Assembly: GCF_000972705.2 (NCBI RefSeq)
Contig: NZ_LATL02000134.1
Span: forward strand, 1-16,383
Direction: 5' to 3'
DNA length: 16,383 nucleotides
DNA from: Limnoraphis robusta CS-951
GTDB lineage: Bacteria; Cyanobacteriota; Cyanobacteriia; Cyanobacteriales; Microcoleaceae
Shown here: one piece after another, positions 14,869-16,383 of the stretch
Position numbering within the stretch: the first letter of the stretch is position 1
How the letters are laid out: each line of letters opens with the position of its first letter
Position numbers and translations under genes: made by a program
The notes under the pieces: model-generated
Database searches by the model: none
Seen by the model: only the letters and a program-made list of their open reading frames with translations
Told to the model about the DNA's origin: nothing

Positions 14869-15093
14869 TTAGTCATCATAACCTTGGTTTTCGATGTATT
14901 CTACTAGCTTTTTAAGACTTAACCCACCTGCCGAAACCACGCAATACCCTCGTTTCCAAAAAACAGGTTGACCATAATAATTTTTCAGATAATCAGCAAA
15001 ATTTCTCCGAACCTCCCTGCTCGTTATAGTTTTTAGAGCCATAGCTAGATCCGATTCCGAGATATTAGGATGCTTGTCTATCTTAAATGTCAA
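14869..15093 (-). pseudogene. tnpA: IS200/IS605 transposase TnpA (Y1 HUH), C-terminal remnant
   Basis: Seventy-four residues matching the C-terminal half of a Y1 HUH transposase: ALKTITSREVRRNF (about 19-32), then PVFWKRGYCVVSAGG (43-57) and LVEYIENQGYDD (63-74). Y66 is the catalytic tyrosine position and Q70 the helper glutamine known from IS608 TnpA. The N-terminal half with the HUH metal-binding histidines is missing: upstream the frame reads about ten unrelated codons and then a stop, and the nominal start is a TTG. Intact TnpA is about 130-150 residues. Single-strand cutting and joining is therefore impossible for this copy. Confidence 0.75.
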
Positions 15094-15103
15094 AAGAGGA
15101 CTC

Positions 15104-15127
15104 CCGTTAGAGCCTTCGGCTTAACGG
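15104..15127. repeat. Imperfect hairpin between tnpA remnant and tnpB
   Basis: CCGTT (15104-15108) pairs with AACGG (15123-15127) and AGCC with GGCT around a TTC loop, with one bulged G. It lies where the tnpA sequence breaks off and may be a scar or a transcription-related hairpin. No function is assigned. Confidence 0.4.
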
Positions 15128-15236
15128 CGAGATGAATTTTGACCAACAAAGAAAACTGAGCGAAGCGAATCCTACATGGCTTGGCATACTTGTGTAGAAC
15201 AGGCTAATATTGAGATGGGTTTCGCCAAGAAAAGCA

Positions 15237-16383
15237 ATGCTGTCCTTAACTTACGAATTTAAGCTGATTCCGGATCAACGCCAAATCGAGGTAATCGAAA
15301 ATACTTTGAATGTTTGTCGTTCGGTCTGGAATTTTGCTTTAAGGGAAAGAAAGGACTGGATTAATTCTCGCAAATCCCCAGTCAACTCTTGCTCACTGGA
15401 AAAGGAATACATTATTCCGGCAGATACCCCTTATCCTGGTTATCACAGTCAAGCGAAAGCTTTGACAGAAGCCAAGAAAAAGGATGAAAGGTTGTCCTGC
15501 GTTAACGCCCAAGTGCTACAGCAAGTGTTGAGGTCGTTGGACAGGGCTTTTGTCGATATGCAGTCAAAGAAGAAAGGGTTTCCTCGCTTCAAGAATAAAT
15601 ATCGACTGCGCTCTTTTGTTTACCCTCAAATGCTCAAGGATTGTGTTCAGGGCAATCAGATCAAACTCCCTCAATTGGGGTGGATTAAATTTAGAAAGTC
15701 CAGGGATATTCCCGAAGGTTTCGAGGTTAAACAGGCGAGGATTGTGCGACGGGCATCAGGTTACTTCGTGATGCTTTCTCTACAATTGGATGTCAGTGTC
15801 CCTGATGTTCCATTCCACGGGCATCCCTTGGGCATTGACTTGGGGTTAGATAAATTTTTAGCAACCTCCGATGGGGAGCTTGTTGCAAGACCTCGATTCT
15901 TGAACCAACTACACCGTGAGCTGAAATTGCTACAACGTAGATTAAGGAACAAGCAAAAAGGGTCTAACAATCGTCACAAGCTCAACCAACGGATTGCTAG
16001 GTTACACCAACGCATTTCTGATACTAGAAAAGACTGGCATTTTCAATTGGCTCACCATCTTTGCGACCAAGCCGAAGCCATCTTCATTGAAGACATAAAC
16101 TTCATCACTTGGGCAAAAGGAATGTTGGGCAAACATACCTTAGATGCTAGTTTTGGACAGTTTGTCACCATCCTTAATTGGGTGGCATGGAAGCGGGATG
16201 TTTTTGTCGCCAAGGTGGACAAGAATTATACTTCTCAAATCTGTCCTAACTGCGGGTTCCACACGGGCAAAAAGTTACTCTCCGAAAGAGAACATAATTG
16301 TCCTGAATGTGGATATAAAACCAATAGGGATGTGGCTGCCGCACAGGTGATCAGAAATCGTGGTATTGAATATGCGCTAGGGC
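15237..16383 (+). CDS. tnpB: TnpB, RNA-guided nuclease of an IS605-type element (C-terminus outside window)
   Basis: The frame from the ATG at 15237 stays open for 382 codons to the window edge. It begins LSLTYEFKLIPDQRQIEVIE, the usual TnpB N-terminus, followed by the helical region (to about 110) and FPRFKNK. The RuvC triad is complete: D201 in GIDLGLDKF, E285 in IEDINF and D365 in NRDVAAA. The zinc ribbon CPNC...CPEC (C336, C339, C355, C358) is intact. Only the short low-complexity tail and the right end are missing. This TnpB is clearly a different lineage from the one at 373-1509: the N-terminal and linker sequences share little. It is probably functional, although its tnpA partner is broken. 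TnpB uses a right-end guide RNA to cut target DNA beside a transposon-adjacent motif. Confidence 0.92.
   Translation, partial: MLSLTYEFKLIPDQRQIEVIENTLNVCRSVWNFALRERKDWINSRKSPVNSCSLEKEYIIPADTPYPGYHSQAKALTEAKKKDERLSCVNAQVLQQVLRSLDRAFVDMQSKKKGFPRFKNKYRLRSFVYPQMLKDCVQGNQIKLPQLGWIKFRKSRDIPEGFEVKQARIVRRASGYFVMLSLQLDVSVPDVPFHGHPLGIDLGLDKFLATSDGELVARPRFLNQLHRELKLLQRRLRNKQKGSNNRHKLNQRIARLHQRISDTRKDWHFQLAHHLCDQAEAIFIEDINFITWAKGMLGKHTLDASFGQFVTILNWVAWKRDVFVAKVDKNYTSQICPNCGFHTGKKLLSEREHNCPECGYKTNRDVAAAQVIRNRGIEYALG

Larger units (their letters stand above)
14792..16383 (+). mobile_element. IS605-type element with divergent tnpA remnant and tnpB (right end outside window)
   Basis: The order is left-end hairpin, tnpA on the minus strand, tnpB on the plus strand, as in IS605-type elements. 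The left boundary is placed just after TTGA (14788-14791), a plausible target tetranucleotide that also contains the htrA stop codon; the exact base is uncertain. tnpA has lost its N-terminal half, so the element cannot move by itself. Confidence 0.65.

Noticed and set aside
1..16383. CRISPR arrays, tRNA or rRNA genes, toxin-antitoxin pairs
   Set aside because: No regularly spaced repeats, cloverleaf-like sequence, rRNA segments or paired small toxin/antitoxin ORFs were seen; subtle RNAs could be missed without a covariance search.

Overview
The window looks like a piece of a cyanobacterial chromosome. It has at least seven copies of the HIP1 octamer GCGATCGC (1576, 3998, 7328, 8606, 8830, 9574, 13032), a high-light-inducible chlorophyll-binding protein, a phytol/polyprenol-kinase-type membrane protein, a Deg/HtrA protease with one PDZ domain, and several proteins typical of cyanobacteria. 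The HIP1 density, moderate AT bias and wealth of IS200/IS605 elements fit a filamentous Oscillatoriales-type genome (inference; no 16S or other marker is present).

Layout. 1-1548: right part of an IS200/IS605-type element whose tnpB is split by a group II intron. The end of the intron-encoded HNH protein, domains V and VI and the 3' splice site are visible, followed by tnpB exon 2 and the right-end hairpin. 1545-2459 (-): EamA transporter whose stop codon appears to come from the IS end. 2669-3451 (+): alpha/beta hydrolase in AT-rich DNA. 3463-5225 (-): a DUF3102-like/RusA-like fusion downstream of comB. 5338-5590 (+): a compact unit with promoter, basic small ORF and terminator. 5601-6376 (-): MerR regulator and a small membrane protein. 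6544-6714 (-): Hli protein. 6861-8939 (+): HAD hydrolase, then NurA nuclease. 8947-10272 (-): membrane-anchored Ser/Thr kinase. 10459-11960 (+): remnant of a restriction-modification locus, a methyltransferase N-terminus joined to a PD-(D/E)XK-like nuclease and split by a 153-bp TA-flanked MITE. 12048-12740 (+): phytol/polyprenol-kinase-like protein. 12827-13171 (-): truncated membrane protein. 13580-14791 (+): HtrA/Deg protease. About 14792 to the window end: second IS605-type element with left-end hairpin, decayed tnpA and an intact tnpB that runs off the window.

The ordinary genes are mostly single-gene units with housekeeping or stress functions: photoprotection (Hli), envelope proteolysis (HtrA), tocopherol/isoprenoid salvage (phytol-kinase-like), DNA end processing (NurA, RusA-like) and signalling (kinase, MerR). 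The notable signals come from mobile DNA: an intron inside a transposon gene, an IS end acting as a host stop codon, and a MITE whose in-silico precise excision restores one frame of a chimeric R-M gene. I saw no CRISPR array, tRNA or rRNA. I did not find a complete undescribed defence system; the R-M remnant and the small promoter-to-terminator unit are the best places for a second look.
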